In this document: in pieces, positions 49,054 to 57,835 of the stretch
How the letters are laid out: every line of letters starts with the position of its first letter
Numbering within the stretch: position 1 is the stretch's first letter
Source: Marinobacter alexandrii
Lineage (GTDB): Bacteria > Pseudomonadota > Gammaproteobacteria > Pseudomonadales > Oleiphilaceae
Length of the DNA stretch: 64,000 bases
Direction of reading: 5' to 3'
Assembly: GCF_005871205.1 (NCBI RefSeq)
Contig: NZ_SWKM01000013.1
Coordinates: forward strand, 62,001-126,000
Notes under the pieces: generated by a model
The model's database searches: none
What the model was told of the DNA's origin: nothing
What the model saw: only the letters and a program-made list of their open reading frames with translations
Made by a program: the position numbers and the translations under genes

Positions 49054-50127
49054 TCAGATAGGCCAAGCGCCCTCCGGGCGCAGTTCCCGATACTCGGCCA
49101 TGGACACCTTTCCAAGGTGAGGTGTCAATTTGCACTGACGCTTTGCCCAGGGAAAATGACTCTGGTTTGCCAACATCTCAACACCTTCTCCCGCCTTCCA
49201 GGCCTCCAAGTCGAGATCACGCCAATACCGAGGATTCCGATTCGTCTTTAAATCGTGATCTCGGGTAACGGGATCCAGGTGGCGGAAAGGCTCCAGACGG
49301 GGCATGTCTGGAAGCGGCTCGGTGACATCCATATAGCGTTGAAGCATGTCCCAGAGGGCGAGAACTTCTCCCTTCGTCGGCTCAATGCCGCTAAGCCAGG
49401 TCTGATTAAAAGTCTTCTGGGTGTAGCGATGGACAAACATCAGGCGGTAAAAGATTCCTCCGTGTTGAATCACACGCTCCACATAGGCATCAAACTCTAC
49501 AAAAGGTGCTTCGAAAAAACGTTTTCGTCCCATCGCAAAGCGGACCTGACCGGTAATGCGGTTGAATTCGCTATATCCGTCCTCCAATGTTCTGTCTAAC
49601 CTTTTTTCTAGACTTTTTTCGAATGGCTTCAGTAAGAAAGCCATGCCGGTGCTCATAAGCCAATTGGTCGTGCAGGGTGTCGCCCAAATAGCAAAGCCTA
49701 TCCATCCGAAAGTGAAAAAGAAGACTAGGGCCGTCAACAATATAGCCGGCACACGTTGCACGAAATCAAATTCGCTTATACCCCAAATCATGAGTGCTGG
49801 CCCACCGAGCCAGAGGGTGAGCACCCAGGTGAGTGGAACGATCAATACCAAAAACCTGAAGCCAATTTTCCCATTGAGGAATCCGATCCTCTCATGGTTC
49901 CACCACCAATCCCTGTCTTTAAATTCTGGATCGCTCTTATCCTGACTCTGTACTGCTTCGACATCTTTCTCCATGAGGAAATAAGGATTCACTCCCGCAT
50001 ACGTCCCGATAGGCTGCAATTCATCACCAACCCGAGAGCGCTTGCCCCGGCATTCTGGCAGCACTTCAATATTGCAGGCCGAGTACGCCGTTTCTGCAAT
50101 TGGCCGGATGTTTTCCATTTCTCTCAT
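49054..50127 (-). CDS. Two-TM membrane protein, candidate T6SS immunity protein
   Basis: A 357-residue protein I do not recognise by family. Two TM helices lie at about residues 90-112 and 125-148, followed by a basic stretch (LKPFEKSLEKRLDRTLEDG) and a large soluble C-terminal region (about 170-357). Its ATG overlaps the stop of the putative effector gene (ATGA), the typical arrangement of effector-immunity pairs. An inner-membrane location would suit protection against a membrane-acting toxin. The start and pairing are convincing; the function is inferred. Confidence 0.65.
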   Translation of the reverse strand: MREMENIRPIAETAYSACNIEVLPECRGKRSRVGDELQPIGTYAGVNPYFLMEKDVEAVQSQDKSDPEFKDRDWWWNHERIGFLNGKIGFRFLVLIVPLTWVLTLWLGGPALMIWGISEFDFVQRVPAILLTALVFFFTFGWIGFAIWATPCTTNWLMSTGMAFLLKPFEKSLEKRLDRTLEDGYSEFNRITGQVRFAMGRKRFFEAPFVEFDAYVERVIQHGGIFYRLMFVHRYTQKTFNQTWLSGIEPTKGEVLALWDMLQRYMDVTEPLPDMPRLEPFRHLDPVTRDHDLKTNRNPRYWRDLDLEAWKAGEGVEMLANQSHFPWAKRQCKLTPHLGKVSMAEYRELRPEGAWPI

Positions 50128-53100
50128 ACTTCTACCTCAGTAAAAAACCAATAGGGCGAGTCTGGCTGAGAAAGTGGATCAGACGAATTACGTTCCTTGG
50201 CAGGAGGATTTCCATGACGCGACAAATCGAATAGCTCGAACTGATCATTTACTGGGGATGGCAGCACCAACGGCCCTTGCTCAGTACTGACAACCGCTTG
50301 AACTCCCACCCTAACTGTGGTCCAGATGGACTCGTCGTAGCCCCAACTGCTCCTGTATCCATTCTGAAGTTCCTTTTTAACCAAAAACCGAACCCCTCCT
50401 TCACCAGGCAATGATTGGCGAGCAACTACTTTTTTCAACGGTGTTGATGCTTGCATGTAATGGCTTTTCACTGTTCCCGCCGCTCCATACGTATCGATAG
50501 ATGTGGAAGCATAAGCAATTTCCTGGACAGCCAGGCTAAACGAATTTTTGGGTATTCCCGGTACCTGCGTCGGAGACACCAACAACCTGCTTACAAGTGG
50601 CATCCGGACTGTAACCACGTAGTCTTCTGGCGCCGCCAAGTTCGTTGCCTGGGAGAACTCAAGATCCGGAGCGATATTTCGATAGGTTTGCACGTTGATA
50701 GAGATTGGAGACAGTAACGTTATTAGTTGGCCAAAATATGCACTATCTTCGGCGTTACCAGGATCAGGATTCGGATAGAGGCCTAGAGGCCCGCGTTTGA
50801 GTAGGTTTTCAAAAGGGTCGTCGGTGACGTTACTCGCATACAAACTCCCCCCTATAACCATTCCCATCCCGATTACCGCCCATCCCCACCCCGGAACCGC
50901 TAGTAGCGTTGCCATCAGGGGATGCGCCAAATAAATTAGACCGCCTGCAAGCGCAACTGCATGCCCAATTGCCGCATCGAAGTCCTTGCTATAAAAACTA
51001 AGCCCCATCTCAATGCAACTCAAAACGGCCGTCGCAGCACCAGCGATAAAGCTTGCCAAGCCAACAGTACGAACCAGCGTTGAGGCGCCAAGTTTTTGCA
51101 GGCGATTGCCAATGAAAAACCAATTTTTGACGTCGAAAAGAGGTCTTGTGGCAATCCGGTAACTTCTTGAGCTGGAGTTCTGTGCCCCACCTATTTCACC
51201 CAGAACTTGAGTGAGTTTGAGGGATGCCGCCGTTAAATCAACTGCGGCGCTAACAAATCTAGACACCAACAATGGCCATCGCCCACTTCCACGATCAGCA
51301 CCTTCATTAAAGGCTTTAAGTTCAACGAAAACGTTAAAAGCGGCCAAGACAACCAGCCCGCGCGAGACGGCCGGCCCATCTACGATACCGCTTACGTTTT
51401 TAGAGAGATCCACCTTAATCAGGCTGAGTTTCTTGGCCTCGCTATGTCCCGTCGGTGCGTAGAATACGAGTGCGGGCCCAGCCACTTTCTGAATTGCCGT
51501 TTCCAGTTCATCGGCAGCCCGGGAGGGGCTGGTTGACCCCATCATTTCGCCAGAGTTATCGATCAAGTCAGCATAGAGATAATCGTTCTTTCGGGTCAGG
51601 ATGCCTTCGGTTCGATCGAACTCGGTCAAGCCACGGTTGAGCCCTTCGCCTCGCACGCCGAGGATCGTGCCCGAAGCCTCAACACCGCCACGATTGACGA
51701 TGGTGATGCCAGCAAGTGCTGGGTCAGCCAGGGTGAAGTTTGAGGCTGCAGACTGCATCACCCTTTGTATCTCAACCTGACTCACCACGCCCTCTTCCAT
51801 GAGCCGCTCGCCTACCTTCAGTACCGCTGTGCTCCATTCCTCCAAGGCGCGTGCGACCAGGCTACCCACTTTGCCTGCGTCCGAAATATTTTTGACGATT
51901 CCACCATCGCCAGCCTCGCGGTCGTGGAGCTGTTTTTCCAGATAAGCAAGAGACTGGAGATTTAATCGGCCCAGCATCTCCTCCGTGATCTCGCTACGAT
52001 CCTCCGTCAGCTGCAGGAGCAGATCATGTGCCGACTTGGACTCTTCGGACAATTCGTCGTCCGCGGTATCTGCAGATTGGGGTGCCCAGCCCGTCAGAAA
52101 GTCGCTGTCAAAGAGCCACCGCTTGAGGCTCTTGAAGAGATCATCCTCTCTGGCAAAGCCGTTTGCCCTGAGAACCCCCGGTATCTGCTGGAAAAGGTTC
52201 AACTTATCCGCAATCAGCAGGTATCCCTCGCAGATTGCCAGGTCCCCGCATTCTCGGTAATCATCCAGCACCGCCGCCAGAACCGAGCTCTTCATCATCT
52301 CCTGGAGCCGCTCCACGTGCCGGTTAATGACAGCAACCGCGTGGTCCTTTTCTTTGGTGTCGAGCACCGCGTCAAGCTTCTCTTTGTCGATGGCATCCGC
52401 GTATTTCTGCAGATCGGTTTTGCCATCCAGGGTCAATGGATCAAACACAGCCTGTCGGATCAGCATGGCGGAGTGGGCCATAGGCTTCTGCTTGATCGAG
52501 GCATCCACGGCATCAAGGTAATGGAGTGCGAGGTGCAGCTGGGCCAAAGAGTGACGCAACTGGAAAAGCGGGTCGGGGATTGAAACACCGACAACCCCCT
52601 TTTGACTGCGAAGCTCTTGCAGGCGGTCTTCGTCTGCGTCCCCGTTGAAGTCCATGCCCACTGAATCGTAGCCATCGTCAGAAGCAATCTGCTCAAGGCG
52701 ACGATTCAGGCGCATACACAGTTCGGTGTCATCCGGAGTTTCGAAGTCAGGTCGGTAGACAGCCGGGTTTTCCAGCATCAGTTCCATACCGAGATCCCGG
52801 GCCCGTAGAGCATTCACGTTCGCAATGTTCGACGCCGGATAGCCCTTTTTAAAGACAAGGTCTTCGACCGTGGCGGCTGGCCAGGCATGCTCGATGCCAC
52901 TGGTTCGGGTGAGCCTCGCTGTAGTGTCCTGCTCAAGACGAGTAATGTAACGCCAGTCCCACTGGACTTCGCTGTAGGCAACGCGGATTTCGTTGATGAC
53001 AGCCCGGCCTTGCAGAAGAACGGGAACGAGGATGTTTGAAAGCCATTTACCTTCGCTGGCCCTGATCGCACTCGCCTCCTTCCCTGCCCCGGCTTCTGCC

Positions 53101-53489
53101 AGACGAATACTCTGGAGGTCGATATCACTCATTAGCCCATGAGTGTCAATTTCCAGCTCACGCCAGAGCACATCCCCTCGGAACACGTACAGATAACCAG
53201 GGCGAAGTAACGCGACAGCGCGTCCGGTATGGAAGGTCAGGCCACCGGATTTCACCGGCAGATTACCGGCAAGTTCTGCCAGCGGTTTGATCCGAAGCAG
53301 CGTGTTTTCCTGGTGTTCGTCCTGCTCGACATTCGATTGGGCATGCTCTAAAAGCGTGAGATTGATGTGCCCGCCGGCGCGTTTCGGAACCGACAGAACC
53401 AGTTCACCAGGATTGCTGTCATCGTATTCGGCACGGCGCCGCACCGAATTTTCCAGGGTTTCATCCATAAAACTCAGGGTATTGGTCAT
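50124..53489 (-). CDS. Putative T6SS effector with MIX-like motif and membrane segments
   Basis: A 1121-residue protein. Residues 95-103 read LRPGYLYVF, matching the MIX pattern hRxGhhYhh found in T6SS effectors, and a VQWDW element follows about 65 residues later. A long helical middle (about 300-780) has no recognised enzyme motif. A cluster of hydrophobic helices lies at about 805-885 (FIAGAATAVLSCIE; AVALAGGLIYLAHPLMA; AVIGMGMVIGGSLYAS). A 235-residue tail is mixed and beta-rich. It resembles large membrane-acting MIX/BTH_I2691-type effectors. It overlaps vgrG and the downstream membrane protein by 4 bp each. Confidence 0.75.
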   Translation of the reverse strand: MTNTLSFMDETLENSVRRRAEYDDSNPGELVLSVPKRAGGHINLTLLEHAQSNVEQDEHQENTLLRIKPLAELAGNLPVKSGGLTFHTGRAVALLRPGYLYVFRGDVLWRELEIDTHGLMSDIDLQSIRLAEAGAGKEASAIRASEGKWLSNILVPVLLQGRAVINEIRVAYSEVQWDWRYITRLEQDTTARLTRTSGIEHAWPAATVEDLVFKKGYPASNIANVNALRARDLGMELMLENPAVYRPDFETPDDTELCMRLNRRLEQIASDDGYDSVGMDFNGDADEDRLQELRSQKGVVGVSIPDPLFQLRHSLAQLHLALHYLDAVDASIKQKPMAHSAMLIRQAVFDPLTLDGKTDLQKYADAIDKEKLDAVLDTKEKDHAVAVINRHVERLQEMMKSSVLAAVLDDYRECGDLAICEGYLLIADKLNLFQQIPGVLRANGFAREDDLFKSLKRWLFDSDFLTGWAPQSADTADDELSEESKSAHDLLLQLTEDRSEITEEMLGRLNLQSLAYLEKQLHDREAGDGGIVKNISDAGKVGSLVARALEEWSTAVLKVGERLMEEGVVSQVEIQRVMQSAASNFTLADPALAGITIVNRGGVEASGTILGVRGEGLNRGLTEFDRTEGILTRKNDYLYADLIDNSGEMMGSTSPSRAADELETAIQKVAGPALVFYAPTGHSEAKKLSLIKVDLSKNVSGIVDGPAVSRGLVVLAAFNVFVELKAFNEGADRGSGRWPLLVSRFVSAAVDLTAASLKLTQVLGEIGGAQNSSSRSYRIATRPLFDVKNWFFIGNRLQKLGASTLVRTVGLASFIAGAATAVLSCIEMGLSFYSKDFDAAIGHAVALAGGLIYLAHPLMATLLAVPGWGWAVIGMGMVIGGSLYASNVTDDPFENLLKRGPLGLYPNPDPGNAEDSAYFGQLITLLSPISINVQTYRNIAPDLEFSQATNLAAPEDYVVTVRMPLVSRLLVSPTQVPGIPKNSFSLAVQEIAYASTSIDTYGAAGTVKSHYMQASTPLKKVVARQSLPGEGGVRFLVKKELQNGYRSSWGYDESIWTTVRVGVQAVVSTEQGPLVLPSPVNDQFELFDLSRHGNPPAKERNSSDPLSQPDSPYWFFTEVEV

Positions 53490-55606
53490 TGCTCCGACTC
53501 TCCGGCTACAGAGTTAATGACAACCACATTCTCACCGGTCGACGTGCCTCCAATGACGTCGACGATCAGCTCTCTCCGGGGTTTCTCGAATGCGCGAGGA
53601 GGAACAGATTCCGCTTCGGCGTTGCGTCTCTGGCCGAGTTCCGCAAGCATTTCAGGAGGAACGGCGGCACTGCTATCATTGCTCAGGCCTGCCGGCAGCT
53701 CCGCACTCGGCAGATCAACACCGGAGCCCTTACCCGGTGAGCCGCCAGAATTAATTTTGATGCCTGGACCGCTCAAGGTCACACCGCTGGCATCCAGCTT
53801 TATGAAACTACCGCCACCGGAAATAGTGAGCTCCGCACCGGCGTCCAGCACGACTTTGGAGCCAGCCTTGTGATGAACCTCGCGCCCAGCCTCACTTGCG
53901 GAGACTTCACCTACAGAGCTGTGCCAGGTGCCACCGATGTCGTGACTGAAATCTGCACCGTAGGACTCCCGCTTTTCGCCGTCGACGCCGACATGTTCGT
54001 TTCCTTTAACGTGGCTGAAACTGTGATTCTTCACGGTCAGGTGGCTGTCGTTTCTGATGACCTCGGTGCGGTTGTGCTCGGTGAGCAGGTCCAAGTCCTT
54101 CTGGGCGTGGACATAGACCTGTTCCTTGTCCGCTTCGTCCTCGAATCGTAATTCGTTACTGCCCTCGCCCTTGTGGGTCTGGGTTTTCAGGGTGGTGCGG
54201 GTTTTGTGCTCTGGCAGTGAATACGGTGGTTTGTTGATGGCGTGGTAGGTGCGCCCGGTGATGATGGGCTGGTCCGGATCGCCATCCAGAAAGGACACAA
54301 TCACTTCATGGCCGATGCGGGGCAAGGCCATAAAGCCATACTGCCCGCCGGTCCAGCCCTGGCTGACACGGAGCCAGGCGCTGCTGTGTTCGTCATTCTG
54401 GCTGTAACGATCCCACGGGAAGCGCACTTTCACCCGGCCGTGTTCGTCGCAGTGAATTTCTTCACCTTCGGGGCCGGTGACGATGGCGATCTGGGGGCCG
54501 TCCATGATGGGACGATGAACACACTGCGGGCGCCAGGTGAGGTTCGCTGGGATAGCGCTGAAACGGTTGTGATAAGTGGTCGGTTCCGATCCGCCCTCTT
54601 CCTCTAACGCCTGCGGCTGCTTGCCCTGATGGGTCACGGCAGTGAGTAGCCAGTCCCGGTTCAGGTTCGGTTGGTCATGATCGGTGAGTTCAACCTTGGC
54701 ACCCGGCGCAAAGTCCGGGCGATTGCTTTCGCCCTGAGCGGTACTGGCGTCATTCCTTAGTGCGTCCAGTTTAGCCTGGGTGAAGGGACGGCCACTGGCA
54801 TCGGCCTTGAATCGGCCCGGATATTCGAAGTGCTGGTAGTCGTCGCGGTGGTTAAAAGCGCTGGTGCCCTGCTCGTGCATCAGGGCATAGGCAGGATTCT
54901 TGAAGGTGTAGTCTTTGAGCGCCACGGAAGTGGCTCGGACCCGCTCCTGGTAGCGAAACCGGAACACCGACATCTGCCGGTGACTGCCACCCGCAGAGGC
55001 GTTATATCCGACCGGAGCCAGAACCGGCGCGTCGCCGTGATGATCGGCCACGATCAGCCCGGCCGATGCACTGCCATCTACCGCGCCATGCTGATAGCGG
55101 TAATGCCAGCCCTCCTCTGCCGCCAATCGCTCCAGAAACGCCAGATCGCTCTCCCGATGCTGAACGCAGTATTCCCGCTCCGCCGACTCGCGCTTGAGCT
55201 CAAGCACCGAATCCACAATGCCCCGCTCTTCCAGCAAGGTACACACAATGGCATCAGGTTGCTGTCTCTGGAAAATCCGGCTGTTGTGCATCAATCCCAA
55301 CCGCCACAACGGCGGCTGAATGACGAGCTCATAGCGGGTTCGCCGGTGGCCGGAGTCGCCGCGAACAAATTCACTGACCACACCGGAAAAACGACGCAAC
55401 GGCTCACCATCCTGCCAGACCATCAGTTCGACAGGCTGTTCCAAGACATTCGCAGCACCAATAGCGGGATCAATACTGGCCAGCTGCAAGCGGCCATGAA
55501 ACAACTCGGAAAGGGCTTCGGTCAGCGCAAAGCCAACCACAGAAAATACGTCGGGTGGGAGCTCACCAACACGGGCGGTGAACTGCAGTCCGCTTGCCTG
55601 AGGCAT
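53486..55606 (-). CDS. vgrG: T6SS spike protein VgrG (TssI)
   Basis: A 706-residue VgrG. The gp27-like base (about 1-370; ELFHGRLQLASIDP, REYCVQHRESDLAFLERLAAEEG), gp5-like OB domain (about 380-470; GPEGEEIHCDEHGRVKVRFPWDR, WLRVSQGWTGGQYGFMALPRIG) and the repetitive beta-needle with DUF2345-like stretch (EYKA-like; GAELTISGGGSFIKLDA) are visible. A roughly 85-residue extension follows the needle (about 622-706). The N-terminal start has no strong ribosome site. No other T6SS structural gene is in the window. Confidence 0.93.
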   Translation of the reverse strand: MPQASGLQFTARVGELPPDVFSVVGFALTEALSELFHGRLQLASIDPAIGAANVLEQPVELMVWQDGEPLRRFSGVVSEFVRGDSGHRRTRYELVIQPPLWRLGLMHNSRIFQRQQPDAIVCTLLEERGIVDSVLELKRESAEREYCVQHRESDLAFLERLAAEEGWHYRYQHGAVDGSASAGLIVADHHGDAPVLAPVGYNASAGGSHRQMSVFRFRYQERVRATSVALKDYTFKNPAYALMHEQGTSAFNHRDDYQHFEYPGRFKADASGRPFTQAKLDALRNDASTAQGESNRPDFAPGAKVELTDHDQPNLNRDWLLTAVTHQGKQPQALEEEGGSEPTTYHNRFSAIPANLTWRPQCVHRPIMDGPQIAIVTGPEGEEIHCDEHGRVKVRFPWDRYSQNDEHSSAWLRVSQGWTGGQYGFMALPRIGHEVIVSFLDGDPDQPIITGRTYHAINKPPYSLPEHKTRTTLKTQTHKGEGSNELRFEDEADKEQVYVHAQKDLDLLTEHNRTEVIRNDSHLTVKNHSFSHVKGNEHVGVDGEKRESYGADFSHDIGGTWHSSVGEVSASEAGREVHHKAGSKVVLDAGAELTISGGGSFIKLDASGVTLSGPGIKINSGGSPGKGSGVDLPSAELPAGLSNDSSAAVPPEMLAELGQRRNAEAESVPPRAFEKPRRELIVDVIGGTSTGENVVVINSVAGESEQ

Positions 55607-55780
55607 GTCTTCCGTCCTTGAAGAAAAAAGTCCTGCTCATCCTGAGCGTGAACGTAAGTATACCGGCGGTCTGGAGGAATGTAATCAAAACACACCGGTT
55701 ACCTCTTCAGGATGAGAAGTTGACCACAGGCTCATTCTGCTGCACCCTAATCTGGTTTCATTACGCAACCGGAGAGCAAT

Positions 55781-56806
55781 GTGAGCGAATATAATAATCG
55801 TGCTGTCGTACTCAAACAGCGCCCGCAAGGGGAAATTCAGCAAGGCGATCTGGTCATGGAAGAGCGCTCCGTCAGGGCGCCGGGTGACGGCGAAGTCGTT
55901 GCACAGATTCTGTGGCTTTCGCTGGATCCCTACATGCGCCCGCGCATGAACGACTCCAAAGGGTATATGGATCCCATTGGTATCGACGAGCCCATCGTGG
56001 GCGAAAGCGTTGCCCGCATTGTGGAATCCCGGTCGGACAAACTGAAGGTGGGTGATCTGGTGACCTGTTATTCAGGTTGGCAGGAATACGTAACCTTCCC
56101 CGCCGATGCTCCCATGGTTTACAAGATTCACCAGAAGGACAATGTGCCCGTGCAAACGTATCTGGGCGTGGCCGGCATGCCAGGCCGTACCGGTTTTTGC
56201 GGCCTGATGTACGTTGGTCTGCCCAAGGCAGGTGATACTGTAGTGGTCTCTGCTGCCTCCGGCCCGGTTGGCACGGTGGTCGGCCAGACCGCGAAAAGCG
56301 AAGGCTGCCGCGTTGTCGGCGTCGCCGGCGGTCCGGAGAAATGCGATTTCGTGGTTAACGAGCTTGGGTTTGATGCCTGTGTCGATTACAAGGCGGGCAA
56401 TCTTGAGGCTGATCTTAAAGCCGCCTGCCCCGATGGCATCGACGTCTATTTTGAAAACGTCGGTGGAGCGGTTACCCGTGCGGTCGCGCCCCTGCTGAAC
56501 ACCGGTGCCCGGGTGCCCATCTGCGGTTACGTGTCAGCGTACAACGCCACCGACATGGCCTCAGTGGAAACTCCGTTTCATGTCCTCAAGGCTCTGGATC
56601 CCGTGCCCGAGCATCGCTTTTTCCTCGTCACCGAATGGCAGGACAAGCATCAGGAAATTACGGACATCCTGGCTTCACGCATCGCCAATGGCGAACTGAA
56701 GTACCGGGAAACCGTTGCTGAGGGCCTGGAGAATGCCGTTGACGCCTTCAAGGGCATGCTCAACGGCAAGAACTTCGGCAAGCAGCTGGTGCACATCGCC
56801 GACTGA
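55781..56806 (+). CDS. NADP-dependent MDR oxidoreductase (CurA/YncB type)
   Basis: A 341-residue zinc-free medium-chain dehydrogenase/reductase. LSLDPYMRPRM and GESVARIVES are typical of the CurA/leukotriene B4 12-hydroxydehydrogenase branch, and the cofactor-binding segment is VSAASGPVGTVVGQTAKSEG. These enzymes reduce activated double bonds of alkenals and enones using NADPH. The start is GTG with GGAGAGC upstream. It is convergent with the PIG3-type gene; substrate unassigned. Confidence 0.9.
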   Translation: MSEYNNRAVVLKQRPQGEIQQGDLVMEERSVRAPGDGEVVAQILWLSLDPYMRPRMNDSKGYMDPIGIDEPIVGESVARIVESRSDKLKVGDLVTCYSGWQEYVTFPADAPMVYKIHQKDNVPVQTYLGVAGMPGRTGFCGLMYVGLPKAGDTVVVSAASGPVGTVVGQTAKSEGCRVVGVAGGPEKCDFVVNELGFDACVDYKAGNLEADLKAACPDGIDVYFENVGGAVTRAVAPLLNTGARVPICGYVSAYNATDMASVETPFHVLKALDPVPEHRFFLVTEWQDKHQEITDILASRIANGELKYRETVAEGLENAVDAFKGMLNGKNFGKQLVHIAD

Positions 56807-56823
56807 TCGGCTGTTAGCACGCT

Positions 56824-56874
56824 GAACACCGGGAAGGTCAGTCTGAAACTTTCAGCAAAACCTTCCCGGTGTTC
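56824..56874. repeat. 15-bp inverted repeat overlapping the PIG3-gene 3' end
   Basis: GAACACCGGGAAGGT (56824-56838) is perfectly complementary to 56860-56874. The 21-nt loop contains a short inner hairpin. The right arm lies inside the coding end of the adjacent gene. No T-tract is present. It may act as an RNA 3'-end element for the two convergent genes. Confidence 0.7.
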
Positions 56875-57806
56875 TGATTCTCTGCAACGTAGGTCATCGC
56901 CTCTTCAACCTTGGTGATCGGCCACTCGCTGTCAATCTGAGGGCGGATCTGTCCAGCGCTCAACAACGGCCATACGTGCCGGTGCAGCGCCTGCATCACC
57001 TTGCCTTTATCGACCACGGTCCGCGACCGCAACGTGGAGCCGATCAGGCGATGACGCTTCACCAGCATGAGGCCAAGATCCACCTCGGCCGTGCGCCCAC
57101 CCATCAATCCAATCAGTACGATCCGACCATCCACGTTCAGAACTTTCTGGTCCTCGCTGATGTAACTGCCCCCGACCGGGTCCAGCACCATATCAACGCA
57201 ACCCCAGCTCTTGACCGCATCCACAAATGAACCGTCGTTGCGGTTCCAGACACCGGTCGCGCCCAGCTGCTGACAGGTTTCCAGCTTTGCCGCGTCGCCT
57301 GCGGTTGCAAACACCGGGTTGCCAAACGCTGTTGCCAATTGGATAACCGCCGTACCCAGGCCGCTGGCCCCGGCATGAAGCAGTAACCGCTCGCCCGGCT
57401 GCAGTCCCGCTTCCTGATAGAGGTTGAGCCAGGCGGTGGCGAACACTTCCGGAATGGCCGCAGCCTGGTCCAGTGAATACCCCTTGGGCACCGGCAATAC
57501 CTGTACTGCGGGCACAACCACCTTGGTGGCATAACCGCCGCCCGTCAGCAAGGCGCAGACCTCCTGGCCCACTTCCAGGCCGCTGACTGACTCGCCCAGC
57601 GCCGCAATACGGCCACTGACTTCCAGCCCCAGGATGTCAGACGCCCCCGGCGGCGGTGGGTAAACGCCCGCTCGTTGCATCAGATCAGCGCGATTGATTG
57701 CAGTCCAGACAACATCGATTTCGACATGGTCGGCCGGCACTTCTGTGTAGTCGTCACAGTCCTCCCAGCTGAGCTTGTCTCCGATTACCTTGATCGCTTT
57801 CATCAT
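56838..57806 (-). CDS. NAD(P)H quinone oxidoreductase, PIG3 family
   Basis: A 322-residue MDR protein without zinc ligands. NRADLMQRAGVYPPPPGASDILGLE and GGYATKVVVPA are typical of the PIG3/QOR branch; the cofactor loop is HAGASGLGTAVIQLA. Quinone reduction is the family activity; physiological substrate unknown. The reading frame starts ATG-ATG; either could be used. Its 3' end forms one arm of a 15-bp inverted repeat. Confidence 0.9.
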   Translation of the reverse strand: MMKAIKVIGDKLSWEDCDDYTEVPADHVEIDVVWTAINRADLMQRAGVYPPPPGASDILGLEVSGRIAALGESVSGLEVGQEVCALLTGGGYATKVVVPAVQVLPVPKGYSLDQAAAIPEVFATAWLNLYQEAGLQPGERLLLHAGASGLGTAVIQLATAFGNPVFATAGDAAKLETCQQLGATGVWNRNDGSFVDAVKSWGCVDMVLDPVGGSYISEDQKVLNVDGRIVLIGLMGGRTAEVDLGLMLVKRHRLIGSTLRSRTVVDKGKVMQALHRHVWPLLSAGQIRPQIDSEWPITKVEEAMTYVAENQNTGKVLLKVSD

Positions 57807-57835
57807 GTCTGAGGTCTCGGTTTTGGAACATTAGC

